Below are positions 45,250-55,096 of a DNA stretch of 64,000 nt, one piece after another. How positions within the stretch are numbered: position 1 is the stretch's first letter; each line of letters opens with the position of its first letter. The DNA comes from Parabacteroides sp. ZJ-118. Lineage in GTDB: Bacteria; Bacteroidota; Bacteroidia; Bacteroidales; Tannerellaceae. The notes below the pieces were generated by a model. That model made no database searches. It worked only from the letters and a program-made list of their open reading frames with translations, and was not told where the DNA came from. The translations under genes were made by a program, and so were the position numbers. The stretch lies in assembly GCF_011038785.1 (NCBI RefSeq), contig NZ_JAAKDT010000001.1:62001-126000 (forward strand), read 5' to 3'.

Positions 45250-46917
45250 ATGAATTGGTTACTTGAGACGCTTACCGAACCCTCGCTGGTACAGGCCGTG
45301 GCCATCCTCTCGATCGTGGCGGCGACGGGCGTGTATCTGGGGCGGCTAAAGCTATTCGGCATCTCATTGGGCATCACGTTCGTATTCTTCGCCGGTATCA
45401 TGGCCGGACATCTGGGGGTTACCGTGAATAAGGAGATGCTGAGCTTCGCCCAGAATTTCGGGCTTATCGTTTTCGTATATACCTTGGGATTGCAGGTAGG
45501 TCCCGGCTTCTTCTCCTCCTTGAAAAAAGGCGGGGTGGAGCTGAATACGATGGGATTGGGGGTGATCGCCCTGGGGCTGCTGCTGACGCTGCTGCTGCAC
45601 GGGATGACGGGGATCCCCGTCCCCGTCATGGTCGGGCTGCTATCCGGCGCCGTGACGAATACCCCGGCGCTGGGCGCGGCCCAGCAAGCGCTCCTGCAGA
45701 CAGACCCCGAGAACACGAGAAGCGTGACGGAGATGGCGCTGGCCTGCGCCGTGACCTATCCGCTCGGTGTCGTAGGCGTGATCCTGGCGATTGTCATCCT
45801 GAGGGCCCTGTTCGCCCAAAAGAGGCCGGAGAGGCACAAGGAGCCGGACACGGCGACAAACGTCGCGGAGTTCCAGGTCTTGAACCCCTCCATTTACGAC
45901 AAGAGCATCCAGCAGGTCATGAGATTGACGGAGAAGCAGTTCGTGATCTCCCGCCTCTGGCGGGACGGGAAGGTGACGATCCCCACCTCCGAGACCATCT
46001 TGCGGGGGAGAGACCACCTGCTGATCATCTCCGTGAAGGCGGATGTCGAGTCCATCAAGGTGCTTTTCGGGGAGCAAGAGACGACGGACTGGAACAAAGA
46101 GGATATTGACTGGAACGCGATCGACAGCCAATTGATCTCCCGCCGCATCGTCGTGACCCGCGACCGGGTAAACGGGGTGAAGCTAGGCTCGCTCCGGCTC
46201 CGCAACCTATACGGGATCAACATCACCCGGGTGAACCGCGCGGGTATCGACCTGGTGGCCTCCCGCGACCTCCGCCTGCAGATCGGGGACAAGCTGACGA
46301 TCGTAGGCGAGGCCAACTCCGTGAACAACGCGGGCAAGATATTGGGCGACGAGCTGAAACGGCTGGACAACCCCAACCTGCTCGCCCTGTTCGTAGGGCT
46401 CACGCTGGGCGTGCTGATCGGGGCGGTCCCCATCGCCATACCGGGGATGAGCACGCCCGTCAAGCTGGGCATAGCCGGGGGGCCGATCATCGTCGGGATC
46501 TTGATGGGCGCGTTCGGCCCCCGCTTCCACCTGACGACTTATACCACCCAGAGCGCGAACCTGATGATGCGGCAGTTCGGCATCGTGATCTACCTGGCGG
46601 GGCTGGGGATCGACTCCGGGGCTCATTTCTTCGAGACCGTCTTCCGGGCCGAGGGATTGCTGTGGATCGGCCTCGGTTTCCTGCTGACGATCGTGCCGGT
46701 CCTGGTCGTCGGGTTCATCGCCTCGCGGTTCCTCAAGCTGGATTACGCCCACAACATCGGCATGCTCTGCGGGAGCATGGCCAACCCGATGGCCTTGAGT
46801 TACGCCAACACGACCGTCGAGGGCGACGAGCCCTCCGTGTCATACGCCACGGTTTACCCGCTATCCATGTTCGTCCGGGTGATCTCCGCCCAATTATTGA
46901 TCCTGTTATTCACCTGA
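45250..46917 (+). CDS. AspT/YidE-type membrane transporter with two RCK_C domains
   Basis: The 555-residue protein has two blocks of about five membrane helices (about 10-190 and 380-555), each with the repeated Asp-Ala exchanger duplication pattern (LGLQVGPGFFSSLKKGG; GAVTNTPALGAAQQA; AGLGIDSGAHFFETV; CGSMANPMALSYANT). Between them lie two TrkA-C/RCK_C domains (about 205-365). AspT of Tetragenococcus exchanges aspartate and alanine; YidE/YbjL substrates are unknown. TATTTTCG (45217-45224) may be its -7 box. Confidence 0.88.
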   Translation: MNWLLETLTEPSLVQAVAILSIVAATGVYLGRLKLFGISLGITFVFFAGIMAGHLGVTVNKEMLSFAQNFGLIVFVYTLGLQVGPGFFSSLKKGGVELNTMGLGVIALGLLLTLLLHGMTGIPVPVMVGLLSGAVTNTPALGAAQQALLQTDPENTRSVTEMALACAVTYPLGVVGVILAIVILRALFAQKRPERHKEPDTATNVAEFQVLNPSIYDKSIQQVMRLTEKQFVISRLWRDGKVTIPTSETILRGRDHLLIISVKADVESIKVLFGEQETTDWNKEDIDWNAIDSQLISRRIVVTRDRVNGVKLGSLRLRNLYGINITRVNRAGIDLVASRDLRLQIGDKLTIVGEANSVNNAGKILGDELKRLDNPNLLALFVGLTLGVLIGAVPIAIPGMSTPVKLGIAGGPIIVGILMGAFGPRFHLTTYTTQSANLMMRQFGIVIYLAGLGIDSGAHFFETVFRAEGLLWIGLGFLLTIVPVLVVGFIASRFLKLDYAHNIGMLCGSMANPMALSYANTTVEGDEPSVSYATVYPLSMFVRVISAQLLILLFT

Positions 46918-47000
46918 CCGCTTAAAAAGTCCGGCATCCGACCTGTTTTTTGTCTCACTTGCCTTATCTTCGCGGAAGATTTGAAACAATACTTCGGCTC

Positions 47001-49922
47001 ATGAACGAAACTATACTCAATGGGTTGCTGAACCTGTTCGCCATATTCGCCTCCTTGGCGAAAATAGGAGGCGGCCAGGCGCGCCAGGCTGTCAACGCCT
47101 ATCTGACCAGTCACTTCGGTATCCGCTCCCACAAGGAATACATGGAGCTGTTCGAGGAGATACAAACGGTTTACGAAGACCCGGATCTCGTCATCAACCG
47201 GGAGCGCGTCATCATCAACGTATGCAACCAGCTCAAGCCCAAACTGGTCGCGGAAGACCAGCTGCTGCTGCTGCTCCGCTTCATGGAGTTCGCCCATGGC
47301 AACCATGAGGGGCTGAACGAGAACCTGGCCATCTTCCACCAGATCGCCGCGATATTCAACATCGACACAGGCACCTTCGACGACCTGTACGCCTTCGTCG
47401 CCGGCAAGAAATCCCCCTCCATACTCACGGTCAACGCCGATGCCGGCGATAAAGCGCCCAACCACATCCACCGGAGCGGGCTGGAGGGCGAGATACGGGT
47501 GCTGAGGCTGACCCGGTTCGACCGGATGGTCTTTCTGTACCAAGGCAGCGGACGGGTATTCATGAACGACATCCCGCTTACTCCCGGCATCTTCTACGGC
47601 TGGCAACGCAGCGGCGTAATCAAAAGCCCGCTATTCCTGCCGGTTTATTACAGCGACGCGCTCGATGTATTCAACCGGAACGAGCGGAAGGAACGCATCG
47701 TATTGACCGGGAGGGAGATCGAGTTCCGCTTCAAGAACAGCGAGAACGGCCTGCACGATTTCTCCTTCAACCTCGAATCCGGCCAGCTGGTGGCCATCAT
47801 GGGAGGAAGCGGCGTCGGCAAGTCCACCCTGCTCAGCATCCTGAACGGGAACATCACCCCCGAGTCGGGAAGCGTATGCCTGAACGGGCATCCGCTGAGC
47901 GATCCGGCATGCAAGCGATTGATCGGCTTCGTGCCGCAGGACGACCTGCTGATCGAGGAGCTGACCGTGTTCCAGAACCTGTGGTACACCGCCCGCCTTT
48001 GCTTCGCGAACCGAACCGAGAAGGAGATCGAGGATCGCGTCAACACGATCCTCGAGGATCTGGACCTGAGCAAGATCCGGGATCTGGCCGTCGGGTCCCC
48101 GATCCGCAAGACGATCAGCGGAGGCCAGCGTAAACGGCTGAACATAGCGCTGGAGCTTATCCGCGAGCCGGCGATCCTCTACCTGGACGAGCCTACCTCC
48201 GGCCTCTCGTCCACCGATTCCGAGAAGGTCATCATGCTGCTGAAGGAGCAGACGCACCGGGGACGGCTCGTGGTGGTCAATATCCATCAACCCTCGTCCG
48301 AGATCTACAAGCTGTTCGACCGCCTATGGCTGTTGGATACCGGCGGCTACCCGATTTACGACGGCAACCCGATCGAGGCGATCACCTACTTCAAGCGGAT
48401 CGCCAATTACACCGATCAGGACATCAGCGTGTGCGGCACCTGCGGGAACATCAACCCGGAGCTCATCCTGACCATCATCGACGCGAAGAAGATAGACGAT
48501 AGCGGGAACCAGACAAACATCCGGAAGATCACGCCCCAAGAGTGGCACGAGCTCTACGTGGCTTCCCGCCCGCGATTCCAGGCGGCAAGGCCGACCCCCC
48601 TGCCCCCGAATCATCAGCGGAAGCCCTCGCTCTGGAAGCAGTTCTGTATCTTCCTGGAAAGAAACATAAAGACCAAGCTGACCAATAAGCCGTATTTGTG
48701 CATCGCCTTGCTGGAGACTCCCCTGCTGGCGGTGATCGTGGCCCTGCTCACCCGCTTCGCGCCCGATGAGGGGTATTCCCTGCTGGCGAACAAGAATCTG
48801 GTATCCTACATTTTCATGGCGGTGATCGTCGCCACCTTCACGGGACTCAGCATCAGCGCCGAAGAGATCATCAAGGACCGGACGCTCCTGAAGCGAGAAC
48901 GATTCTTGCGATTGAGCCGGGGCAGCTACCTCTCGTCAAAGATGTTCTACCTGCTTTGTATCTCGGCGATCCAGAGTTTGCAATTCATAGCGGTGGGAAA
49001 CGCGTTGATCGGCATCGGCAGCGAGATGTTCCTCACGTGGTGGATCACGCTATGGGTAACCTCATTCCTCGCCAACCTGACCGGTTTGGTGCTATCGCAA
49101 TCCTTCAGCTCGATCGTAGCGATCTACATCACGATACCGCTGCTTCTAATCCCGCAGATCTTACTGTGCGGCTTGGTCGTCCGGTTCGACGATTTGAGCA
49201 GGAGCGCGTCCAGCCGGAACCGGGTGCCCCTCATCGGCGAGGTGATCCCCTCGCGTTGGGCGTTCGAGGCGCTGGTCACGGAGCAATTCCGGAACAACAG
49301 CTACAACCGCCTGTTTTTCGCGGTCGAGAAAGAGAAGTTCCTGGCGCAATATTACCGGAATATCCATGCCGACGAGGTACGCGACCTCGTAAACAGCCTC
49401 GACCTGATCCCGGAGAAACGGGAAGAGAACATCCGGACGATCCGCAACGAGCTGGCCGTACTGTCCCGTGCCGCCCGCATCGCCCCCTATACGTCCGGAG
49501 AGAGCTACGAGAGCTATCTGGATAAAGTGGAAAAGGCCCTGCATACCCGCAGCGATAATTTCACGGCGTTGTTGGAGAAAAAACGGAAAGAGGCCATTCA
49601 GGAACACGGCTCCGAATGGTTGAACACCCTGAAAAAAGAGCATCATAACTCGGCCATCGAGGAGCTGGTGCTCAACTCAACCAGCACCCAATTCTACAAG
49701 AAGGCCCACAACCGGATCTATCCTAAAATCGGGCAGATTTACCTGGAGCCGGACAACAACTGGGGACGCGCGCCCTTCTATAGCCACACGAAAAAGTTCG
49801 CCGGCTACACATTTTCTACTTTTACATTTAATTTATTAATGTTAGGAATCTTTGCTTTATTGGTAATTATATCTATCTTCGCAGAGTTTCCCGGCAGGTA
49901 CTTAAACAAGGGGAACGATTGA
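47001..49922 (+). CDS. ABC-2 type exporter, ATPase and permease in one chain
   Basis: The 973-residue protein has an N-terminal TerB-like helical region and linker of about 250 residues. An ABCG-like ATPase follows (Walker A GGSGVGKST about 268-276, signature ISGGQRKR about 371, LYLDEPTSG about 393), then a short Cys motif (VCGTCGN about 477) and a permease half from about 570. A long helical insertion (about 760-920) comes before the last membrane segment. It would work as a homodimer, exporting an unknown lipid or glycan. ATG 47001 is preferred over 46950 because TATCTTCG at 46965-46972 may be its promoter. Confidence 0.85.
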   Translation: MNETILNGLLNLFAIFASLAKIGGGQARQAVNAYLTSHFGIRSHKEYMELFEEIQTVYEDPDLVINRERVIINVCNQLKPKLVAEDQLLLLLRFMEFAHGNHEGLNENLAIFHQIAAIFNIDTGTFDDLYAFVAGKKSPSILTVNADAGDKAPNHIHRSGLEGEIRVLRLTRFDRMVFLYQGSGRVFMNDIPLTPGIFYGWQRSGVIKSPLFLPVYYSDALDVFNRNERKERIVLTGREIEFRFKNSENGLHDFSFNLESGQLVAIMGGSGVGKSTLLSILNGNITPESGSVCLNGHPLSDPACKRLIGFVPQDDLLIEELTVFQNLWYTARLCFANRTEKEIEDRVNTILEDLDLSKIRDLAVGSPIRKTISGGQRKRLNIALELIREPAILYLDEPTSGLSSTDSEKVIMLLKEQTHRGRLVVVNIHQPSSEIYKLFDRLWLLDTGGYPIYDGNPIEAITYFKRIANYTDQDISVCGTCGNINPELILTIIDAKKIDDSGNQTNIRKITPQEWHELYVASRPRFQAARPTPLPPNHQRKPSLWKQFCIFLERNIKTKLTNKPYLCIALLETPLLAVIVALLTRFAPDEGYSLLANKNLVSYIFMAVIVATFTGLSISAEEIIKDRTLLKRERFLRLSRGSYLSSKMFYLLCISAIQSLQFIAVGNALIGIGSEMFLTWWITLWVTSFLANLTGLVLSQSFSSIVAIYITIPLLLIPQILLCGLVVRFDDLSRSASSRNRVPLIGEVIPSRWAFEALVTEQFRNNSYNRLFFAVEKEKFLAQYYRNIHADEVRDLVNSLDLIPEKREENIRTIRNELAVLSRAARIAPYTSGESYESYLDKVEKALHTRSDNFTALLEKKRKEAIQEHGSEWLNTLKKEHHNSAIEELVLNSTSTQFYKKAHNRIYPKIGQIYLEPDNNWGRAPFYSHTKKFAGYTFSTFTFNLLMLGIFALLVIISIFAEFPGRYLNKGND

Positions 49923-49957
49923 TGACAAAATATATAATCTAAAAATAAGGAGTTAAC

Positions 49958-50788
49958 ATGAAAAAGAGTTTTGTTAGCCTGCTAACCATAGCAGCGGTTA
50001 CATTCGGAATGGTATCTTGCAACAACAGTAAAAAACAAGATGCCGCGGAGCAAAAAGTAGAGGAAGAGGCCGTCATCGCGGGAGAAGTATCGAAAGATCT
50101 GCTTACAGCCGAGTTGAAAGACGAGGTCACCCGTTTCCTGAAAGACATGCCGGATTCGGAGTTGCCTTACAAGGTGTCTACCGGCGAAGTCACGATCTCC
50201 GTGGCTAACACTGATTTCATGTTGCCGGTCAGCAAGGTTTCCGAGTTGAACACACAAGCCCAGAAAGCACGTGCTTGCGGTATCTACTTCGCGGACTTGA
50301 ACCTATTGAAGGCGATGAAGAAGCCGACTACAGACATCGAGAACGTATTGGTTAAATTGACTACGGATCTGGACATCCCATTCGCCATCGACATCATGAA
50401 AGAGTCCGCTCCCGCTAACGCCAGCAAAGAGGAGTTAAGCAAATTCATGAAAGACCAAGAAAACAAATTGATCGACGCGATGATGGAAAATGACAAGGCC
50501 GACATTGAGCTTGAGTTGTTGGGAGGCATGGCCGTGGAATACGCGATCGTATACGCGAACCCGGGCTTGGTCGTTAAAGGCGACGCCACTTCCGCCGGTT
50601 TGAGCGAGAATATGGAGAAACGCTTGGAGATCCTTCAACAGATCACGGCAGACTTAGCGAAGTATTATCCTGACCTGGAGCAATTAGGGACTACGATCGC
50701 TCCGTTAAGCGATATGGTAGCGACCCTAAATACGGCCCGCGAGTCAAAAGCTAAGATCGAGGAGATGCGTGCGAATCTATTGAAATAA
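49958..50788 (+). CDS. Conserved lipoprotein of unknown function
   Basis: The 276-residue protein has a lipoprotein signal with VSC (Cys21) followed by Asn-Asn-Ser-Lys. The mature part is helical and charged, with a repeated LTTDLDIPFAIDIMKES-type amphipathic pattern and no Cys-based site. No family is recognised. It starts 35 bases after the ABC exporter, so it may be its periplasmic partner, but codon use returns here to the less GC-rich average. Confidence 0.7.
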   Translation: MKKSFVSLLTIAAVTFGMVSCNNSKKQDAAEQKVEEEAVIAGEVSKDLLTAELKDEVTRFLKDMPDSELPYKVSTGEVTISVANTDFMLPVSKVSELNTQAQKARACGIYFADLNLLKAMKKPTTDIENVLVKLTTDLDIPFAIDIMKESAPANASKEELSKFMKDQENKLIDAMMENDKADIELELLGGMAVEYAIVYANPGLVVKGDATSAGLSENMEKRLEILQQITADLAKYYPDLEQLGTTIAPLSDMVATLNTARESKAKIEEMRANLLK

Positions 50789-50805
50789 TATAAGCCTCAT
50801 ATCGT

Positions 50806-50840
50806 AAAAAGTGTATGGTGACAAACATCATACACTTTTT
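50806..50840. terminator. Bidirectional terminator between the lipoprotein and methyltransferase genes
   Basis: AAAAAGTGTATGGTG (50806-50820) pairs with CATCATACACTTTTT (50826-50840) over 15 positions with one wobble and a five-base loop; both flanking genes end here. Confidence 0.9.
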
Positions 50841-50881
50841 TTATAGCCCTTCGGATGTCACCGCGACGCCCGTGCGGTATC

Positions 50882-52078
50882 CTATATCTTGTGCGTTTTG
50901 ACAAGTATCTTGTCCCCATTCTCCAAGGTCGTGGCGAAAAGATAGGTGATTCCTCCATCCGCGATTTTGGTTTGCTTACGTAGCTCATCCACCGAGAGGG
51001 GGAAATTGCGGACGGTTATATTCGCTTGGGAGATCTGCCTCGACAAGGTCTTACATCGTTTATTCGTAAAGGGGATCACCTCCTCTACACGGAATGAACG
51101 ACCCGGGAAATCAGGGACTAGCTTGTCTGACGTGTACAGATGGCTGCTCACATGCAATTTGCTCAAGCCGAAACAGGAAGCGACGGCCTTGAATGCTCCG
51201 GCCTTCAATATTGAGGCGTTTGGTTCATATAAATAGGCTCGTATATCTCCACTCACACGGGAGGGGAAACGCTCTTCCTCGGCGAGCGTGAACTTAAACG
51301 CAGCTTGGTCACTGCCCAGATTTACGCAAGTGATCGGGAGATTCACCCGATCCTCCATCCGCTCATTATCCATCAAGAAAAGAAGTTCCTTGCACTCGTT
51401 CCGAACGGACACCACGTGCACCTCTGTCGTCCACGGTAGCAAGGCGGATGTCTGGCGAATATCCGCCATCGGAGAGATCTTGGCGATGACGCGGGGCGCA
51501 TGCTCAAGCAAGTCCGGCATCAAGGCAGTCAAGTCCGGCTCGCAATCCCGCAGGGCGAAGATCCGCTTATTTCCCTCCCCTCTCCGGGCAGGATCAATAC
51601 AAAACAGATCGAACGGACCTTTCCCTTCCAAGGCCGATAAGGAATCGCCGTTCACCACCTCGATATTATCCGCTCCCAGCGCCTTGAAGTTGTGACGGGC
51701 AGCGTCGCAATACGAGGCAAAACGTTCCAAATAGACCAAGCTGTCCACCTTGCGGGAGAAGAAATAGCTGTCCACCCCCAACCCACCGGTAAGATCGCAC
51801 ATCCGTATTCCCTCACTCACCAAGGTCTGCTTATAAGTCGCTGCCAGCTCACCGGAACATTGCTCGGCTGAGATACGCGAGGGGAAAAAGACATCCTTAT
51901 TCGCCCACCAGGTAGGCAGCTTATCCTTCACCTTCCGCCGGGCCAAGATCTGATCGACCGCCAAGGGCATATCCACCTCCGGATAACGTTTGGCAGACAA
52001 CAACAGGCGATCCGGATCATCCCCCTTGTGCTCATCTACAAATCGCAGCAAACATTCCAATCCTTTCATATCTTTCAT
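50882..52078 (-). CDS. Class I SAM methyltransferase with THUMP-like domain
   Basis: The 398-residue protein contains the SAM-binding strand CDLTGGLGVDSYFFSRKV, then YLERFASYCDAARHNFKALG and the active-site-like FDLFCIDPARR. The C-terminal part (EPNASILKAGAFKAVASCFG to the end) matches the THUMP-like domain found with this enzyme in Bacteroidota. By analogy it should methylate RNA; target unknown. TACATTTG on the minus strand (52098-52105) fits a -7 box about 20 bases upstream. Confidence 0.85.
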   Translation of the reverse strand: MKDMKGLECLLRFVDEHKGDDPDRLLLSAKRYPEVDMPLAVDQILARRKVKDKLPTWWANKDVFFPSRISAEQCSGELAATYKQTLVSEGIRMCDLTGGLGVDSYFFSRKVDSLVYLERFASYCDAARHNFKALGADNIEVVNGDSLSALEGKGPFDLFCIDPARRGEGNKRIFALRDCEPDLTALMPDLLEHAPRVIAKISPMADIRQTSALLPWTTEVHVVSVRNECKELLFLMDNERMEDRVNLPITCVNLGSDQAAFKFTLAEEERFPSRVSGDIRAYLYEPNASILKAGAFKAVASCFGLSKLHVSSHLYTSDKLVPDFPGRSFRVEEVIPFTNKRCKTLSRQISQANITVRNFPLSVDELRKQTKIADGGITYLFATTLENGDKILVKTHKI

Positions 52079-52147
52079 TTATACCACCATACGACAACAA
52101 ATGTACGACTATTCATCCAGAGTTCCGACATCTTAACTGGAGGTATT

Positions 52148-52236
52148 CTTACGATGCCCGTTCTAACGACCTTACGATGCCCATTGTAAGGTCGTTAGAA
52201 TGCCCATTCAAGGGAGCTTACGATGGGCATCGTAAG
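52148..52236. repeat. Compound palindrome with repeated CTTACGATGCCC words
   Basis: An outer 12-bp stem (CTTACGATGCCC 52148-52159 with GGGCATCGTAAG 52225-52236) encloses a 15-bp stem (TTCTAACGACCTTAC 52161-52175 with GTAAGGTCGTTAGAA 52186-52200). CTTACGATGCCC occurs again at 52171-52182, and 52217-52236 is itself a palindrome around GG. It lies in the intergenic space between two diverging genes. Confidence 0.9.
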
Positions 52237-52275
52237 AAAACGCAGAAAATGGTGGGACGAATCCGGAAAAAAACG

Positions 52276-52283
52276 TATATTTG
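52276..52283 (+). promoter_or_regulatory. -7 box of the carboxynorspermidine-synthase-like gene
   Basis: TATATTTG matches TAnnTTTG and leaves a leader of about 50 bases to ATG 52340. No clear -33 element was found. Confidence 0.55.
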
Positions 52284-52339
52284 TCCATTGGTTGAGAACC
52301 TTGTAAACTGTATATTAACAAGATTAATTCGATTAGTAA

Positions 52340-53533
52340 ATGGGAAGAGTATTAGTTATTGGCGCAGGGGGCGTAAGTACCGTCGCTGTTAAGAAAATAG
52401 CGATGAACGCGGATGTTTTCACGGATATCATGGTAGCCAGCCGTACGAAAAGCAAATGCGACAAGATCGCCGCCGATATCAAGAACGTGAACGTGCGAAC
52501 CGCGCAGGTAGACGCGGACAACGTGCAGGAGCTCGTTGCCTTGTTTAACGCATTCAAACCGGATTTGGTGGTAAATCTGGCCCTACCTTATCAAGACTTG
52601 CATATCATGGACGCTTGTCTGGAATATGGTGTCAGCTATTTAGATACGGCCAACTACGAACCGCTCGATGAAGCCAAATATCAATACAGCTGGCAATGGG
52701 CCTATAAAGATCGTTTCGAGAAAGCCGGTCTTACCGCGATCTTGGGATGTGGTTTCGATCCGGGGGTTACCGGTGTGTACACAGCTTACGCGGCAAAGCA
52801 TCATTTCGACGAGATACAATATCTGGACATCGTAGACTGTAACGCGGGAGATCACCATAAGGCTTTCGCTACCAATTTCAACCCGGAAATCAATATCCGC
52901 GAGATTACTCAACGCGGCAAATATTTTGAGGATGGGGAATGGAAGGAGACCGATCCGCTGAGCGTACATAAGGCATTGAATTATCCGAACGTAGGACCGA
53001 GAGAATCATATTTGATGTATCACGAGGAATTGGAAAGTCTGACCAAAAATTTCCCGACCCTCAAACGAGCTCGTTTCTGGATGACTTTCGGACAGGAATA
53101 CTTGACTCATTTGCGTGTCATCCAAAATATCGGTATGGCTCGTATCGACCCGATCCTTTACAACGGGCAGGAAATCGTTCCGATCCAATTCTTAAAGGCC
53201 GTACTGCCGAACCCGGGTGATCTGGGAGAAAATTATACAGGCGAGACTTCCATCGGTTGCCGCATCCGCGGTATCAAGGAGGGTAAGGAATTAACTTATT
53301 ACGTATACAACAACTGCAGCCACCATGCCGCTTATCTGGAGACAGGCGCGCAAGGCGTAAGCTATACCACCGGTGTTCCTGCCATGATCGGCGCCAAATT
53401 ATTTATGCAAGGTATCTGGAAGAAACCGGGCGTATGGAATGTGGAGGAATTCGATCCGGATCCATTCATGAAAGAGCTGAATGAGCAAGGTTTGCCTTGG
53501 CATGAATTGTTTAACATTGACTTAGAATTGTAA
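52340..53533 (+). CDS. Saccharopine-dehydrogenase-family protein, likely carboxynorspermidine synthase
   Basis: The 397-residue protein opens RVLVIGAGGVSTVAVKKIA (NAD(P)-binding Rossmann loop) and has LPYQDLHIMDACLEYGVSYLDT and LGCGFDPGVTGVYTAYA, the pattern of Lys1-like dehydrogenases in Bacteroidota. Its length and the lack of a Lys9 partner fit carboxyspermidine/carboxynorspermidine dehydrogenase (CANSDH), which joins aspartate semialdehyde to a diamine for spermidine synthesis in gut Bacteroidetes. No decarboxylase gene is near. One base separates its stop from bcp. Confidence 0.85.
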   Translation: MGRVLVIGAGGVSTVAVKKIAMNADVFTDIMVASRTKSKCDKIAADIKNVNVRTAQVDADNVQELVALFNAFKPDLVVNLALPYQDLHIMDACLEYGVSYLDTANYEPLDEAKYQYSWQWAYKDRFEKAGLTAILGCGFDPGVTGVYTAYAAKHHFDEIQYLDIVDCNAGDHHKAFATNFNPEINIREITQRGKYFEDGEWKETDPLSVHKALNYPNVGPRESYLMYHEELESLTKNFPTLKRARFWMTFGQEYLTHLRVIQNIGMARIDPILYNGQEIVPIQFLKAVLPNPGDLGENYTGETSIGCRIRGIKEGKELTYYVYNNCSHHAAYLETGAQGVSYTTGVPAMIGAKLFMQGIWKKPGVWNVEEFDPDPFMKELNEQGLPWHELFNIDLEL

Positions 53534-53534
53534 T

Positions 53535-53993
53535 ATGGCAATACAAATAGGCGATAAGGTTCCCGAGTTTTTGGGGACCGATCAAGACGGCAAAGCGGTA
53601 AAGATGAGTGACTATAAAGGGAAAAAAATAGCGCTCTATTTTTACCCGAAAGATAATACGAGCGGTTGCACGGCGGAAGCATGCAGCTTACGAGACGGCT
53701 ATCAAGCCTTACAGGCGAAAGGCTTCGAGATCATCGGAGTAAGCAAAGATAGCGCCAGATCGCATCAAGGCTTTATACAAGAGCAAAACTTACCTTTCCG
53801 CTTAATAGCGGACACGGACACGACCTTACAGGAACAGTTCGGTGTGTGGGCTGAGAAAAAAATGTACGGACGTTCATACATGGGGACTCTCCGGACTACC
53901 TTTATCATCAACGAGGAAGGTATTGTTACCAATATCATCGGACCGAAAGAGGTGAAGACAAAAGACCATGCAAATCAAATCCTTAATTTGTAA
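53535..53993 (+). CDS. bcp: Thioredoxin-dependent thiol peroxidase (Bcp/PrxQ)
   Basis: The 152-residue protein has YFYPKDNTSGCTAEAC with peroxidatic Cys45 and resolving Cys50 four residues later, as in atypical two-Cys PrxQ enzymes. It reduces hydroperoxides at the expense of thioredoxin. It is squeezed between the dehydrogenase (one-base gap) and recA (nine-base gap), so the three genes are probably one transcript. Confidence 0.95.
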   Translation: MAIQIGDKVPEFLGTDQDGKAVKMSDYKGKKIALYFYPKDNTSGCTAEACSLRDGYQALQAKGFEIIGVSKDSARSHQGFIQEQNLPFRLIADTDTTLQEQFGVWAEKKMYGRSYMGTLRTTFIINEEGIVTNIIGPKEVKTKDHANQILNL

Positions 53994-54002
53994 GTGACAC
54001 AT

Positions 54003-55055
54003 ATGGCAAAAGAAGAAAATTTGTTCGAAGGAAAAGCGAAAGAAGAAGGTGGTAGACCAGCCGCTAACACGGATAAGCTAAAGGCTTTACGCGCGGCTAT
54101 GGATAAAATCGAGAAGAACTACGGAAAAGGTTCGATCATGAAACTAGGCGATGAAAGCATCGAGGATATCGAGGTGATACCGACAGGATCTATCGCTCTG
54201 AACGCGGCGCTGGGCGTAGGCGGATATCCGAAAGGACGTATCGTCGAGATCTATGGACCGGAGTCTTCCGGTAAGACAACCCTGGCGATCCATGCGATCG
54301 CCGAGGCCCAGAAAAAAGGAGGTATCGCCGCGTTTATCGATGCGGAGCATGCCTTTGACCGTTTCTATGCTGAAAAGTTAGGCGTTGATGTAGAGAACCT
54401 ATGGATCTCCCAGCCGGATAACGGTGAGCAGGCCTTGGAAATAGCCGAGCAATTGATCCGTTCATCCGCCGTAGATATCATCGTTATCGACTCCGTAGCC
54501 GCTTTAACTCCTAAGGCCGAGATTGAGGGTGATATGGGAGATAGCAAAATGGGTCTGCAAGCTCGTTTAATGTCGCAAGCCCTTCGTAAGTTGACGGCCG
54601 CGATCAATAAGACGAACACGACCTGTATCTTCATCAACCAATTGCGGGATAAGATCGGCGTAATGTTCGGAAACCCGGAAACGACGACAGGTGGTAACGC
54701 ATTGAAGTTCTACGCTTCAGTCCGTTTGGATATCCGTAGCATCGGGAAGCTGAAAGATGGCGATGAGATCAAGGGTAACCAAGTGCGTGTGAAAGTCATA
54801 AAGAACAAGGTGGCTCCTCCATTCCGCAAGGCAGAGTTCGATATCATGTTCGGTCAAGGCATCTCCCGTTCCGGCGAGATCATCGATCTTGGTTCCGAAC
54901 TGAATATCATCAAGAAGAGCGGTTCATGGTACAGCTACAATGACACCAAATTGGGGCAGGGTCGTGACGCGGCAAAACAATGTATCGAGGACAATCCCGA
55001 ATTGGCAGAGGAATTATCCGAATTAATATTTGAGGCATTAAAAGCCAACAAGTAA
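54003..55055 (+). CDS. recA: Recombinase RecA
   Basis: The 350-residue protein has Walker A GPESSGKT (85-92), [11 protein letters not shown], the L2 loop region with [22 protein letters not shown] and a normal C-terminus. It forms filaments on single-stranded DNA for homologous recombination and SOS induction. ATG 54003 gives the usual MAKEEN start; GTG 53994 is also in frame. No SOS box could be recognised. Confidence 0.97.
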   Translation: MAKEENLFEGKAKEEGGRPAANTDKLKALRAAMDKIEKNYGKGSIMKLGDESIEDIEVIPTGSIALNAALGVGGYPKGRIVEIYGPESSGKTTLAIHAIAEAQKKGGIAAFIDAEHAFDRFYAEKLGVDVENLWISQPDNGEQALEIAEQLIRSSAVDIIVIDSVAALTPKAEIEGDMGDSKMGLQARLMSQALRKLTAAINKTNTTCIFINQLRDKIGVMFGNPETTTGGNALKFYASVRLDIRSIGKLKDGDEIKGNQVRVKVIKNKVAPPFRKAEFDIMFGQGISRSGEIIDLGSELNIIKKSGSWYSYNDTKLGQGRDAAKQCIEDNPELAEELSELIFEALKANK

Positions 55056-55060
55056 TTTGC

Positions 55061-55083
55061 GGGGACGGGCAAACCCCGTCCCC
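55061..55083 (+). other. GC hairpin between recA and the glycan operon
   Basis: GGGGACGGG (55061-55069) and CCCGTCCCC (55075-55083) form a nine-bp stem with a five-base loop. There is no T run, so it could partly attenuate rather than end transcription. Confidence 0.5.
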
Positions 55084-55096
55084 ATACGAAATTGTA

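Noticed and set aside
55061-55083. Rho-independent terminator of recA
   Set aside because: Strong stem but no T run, so it is listed as a hairpin only.
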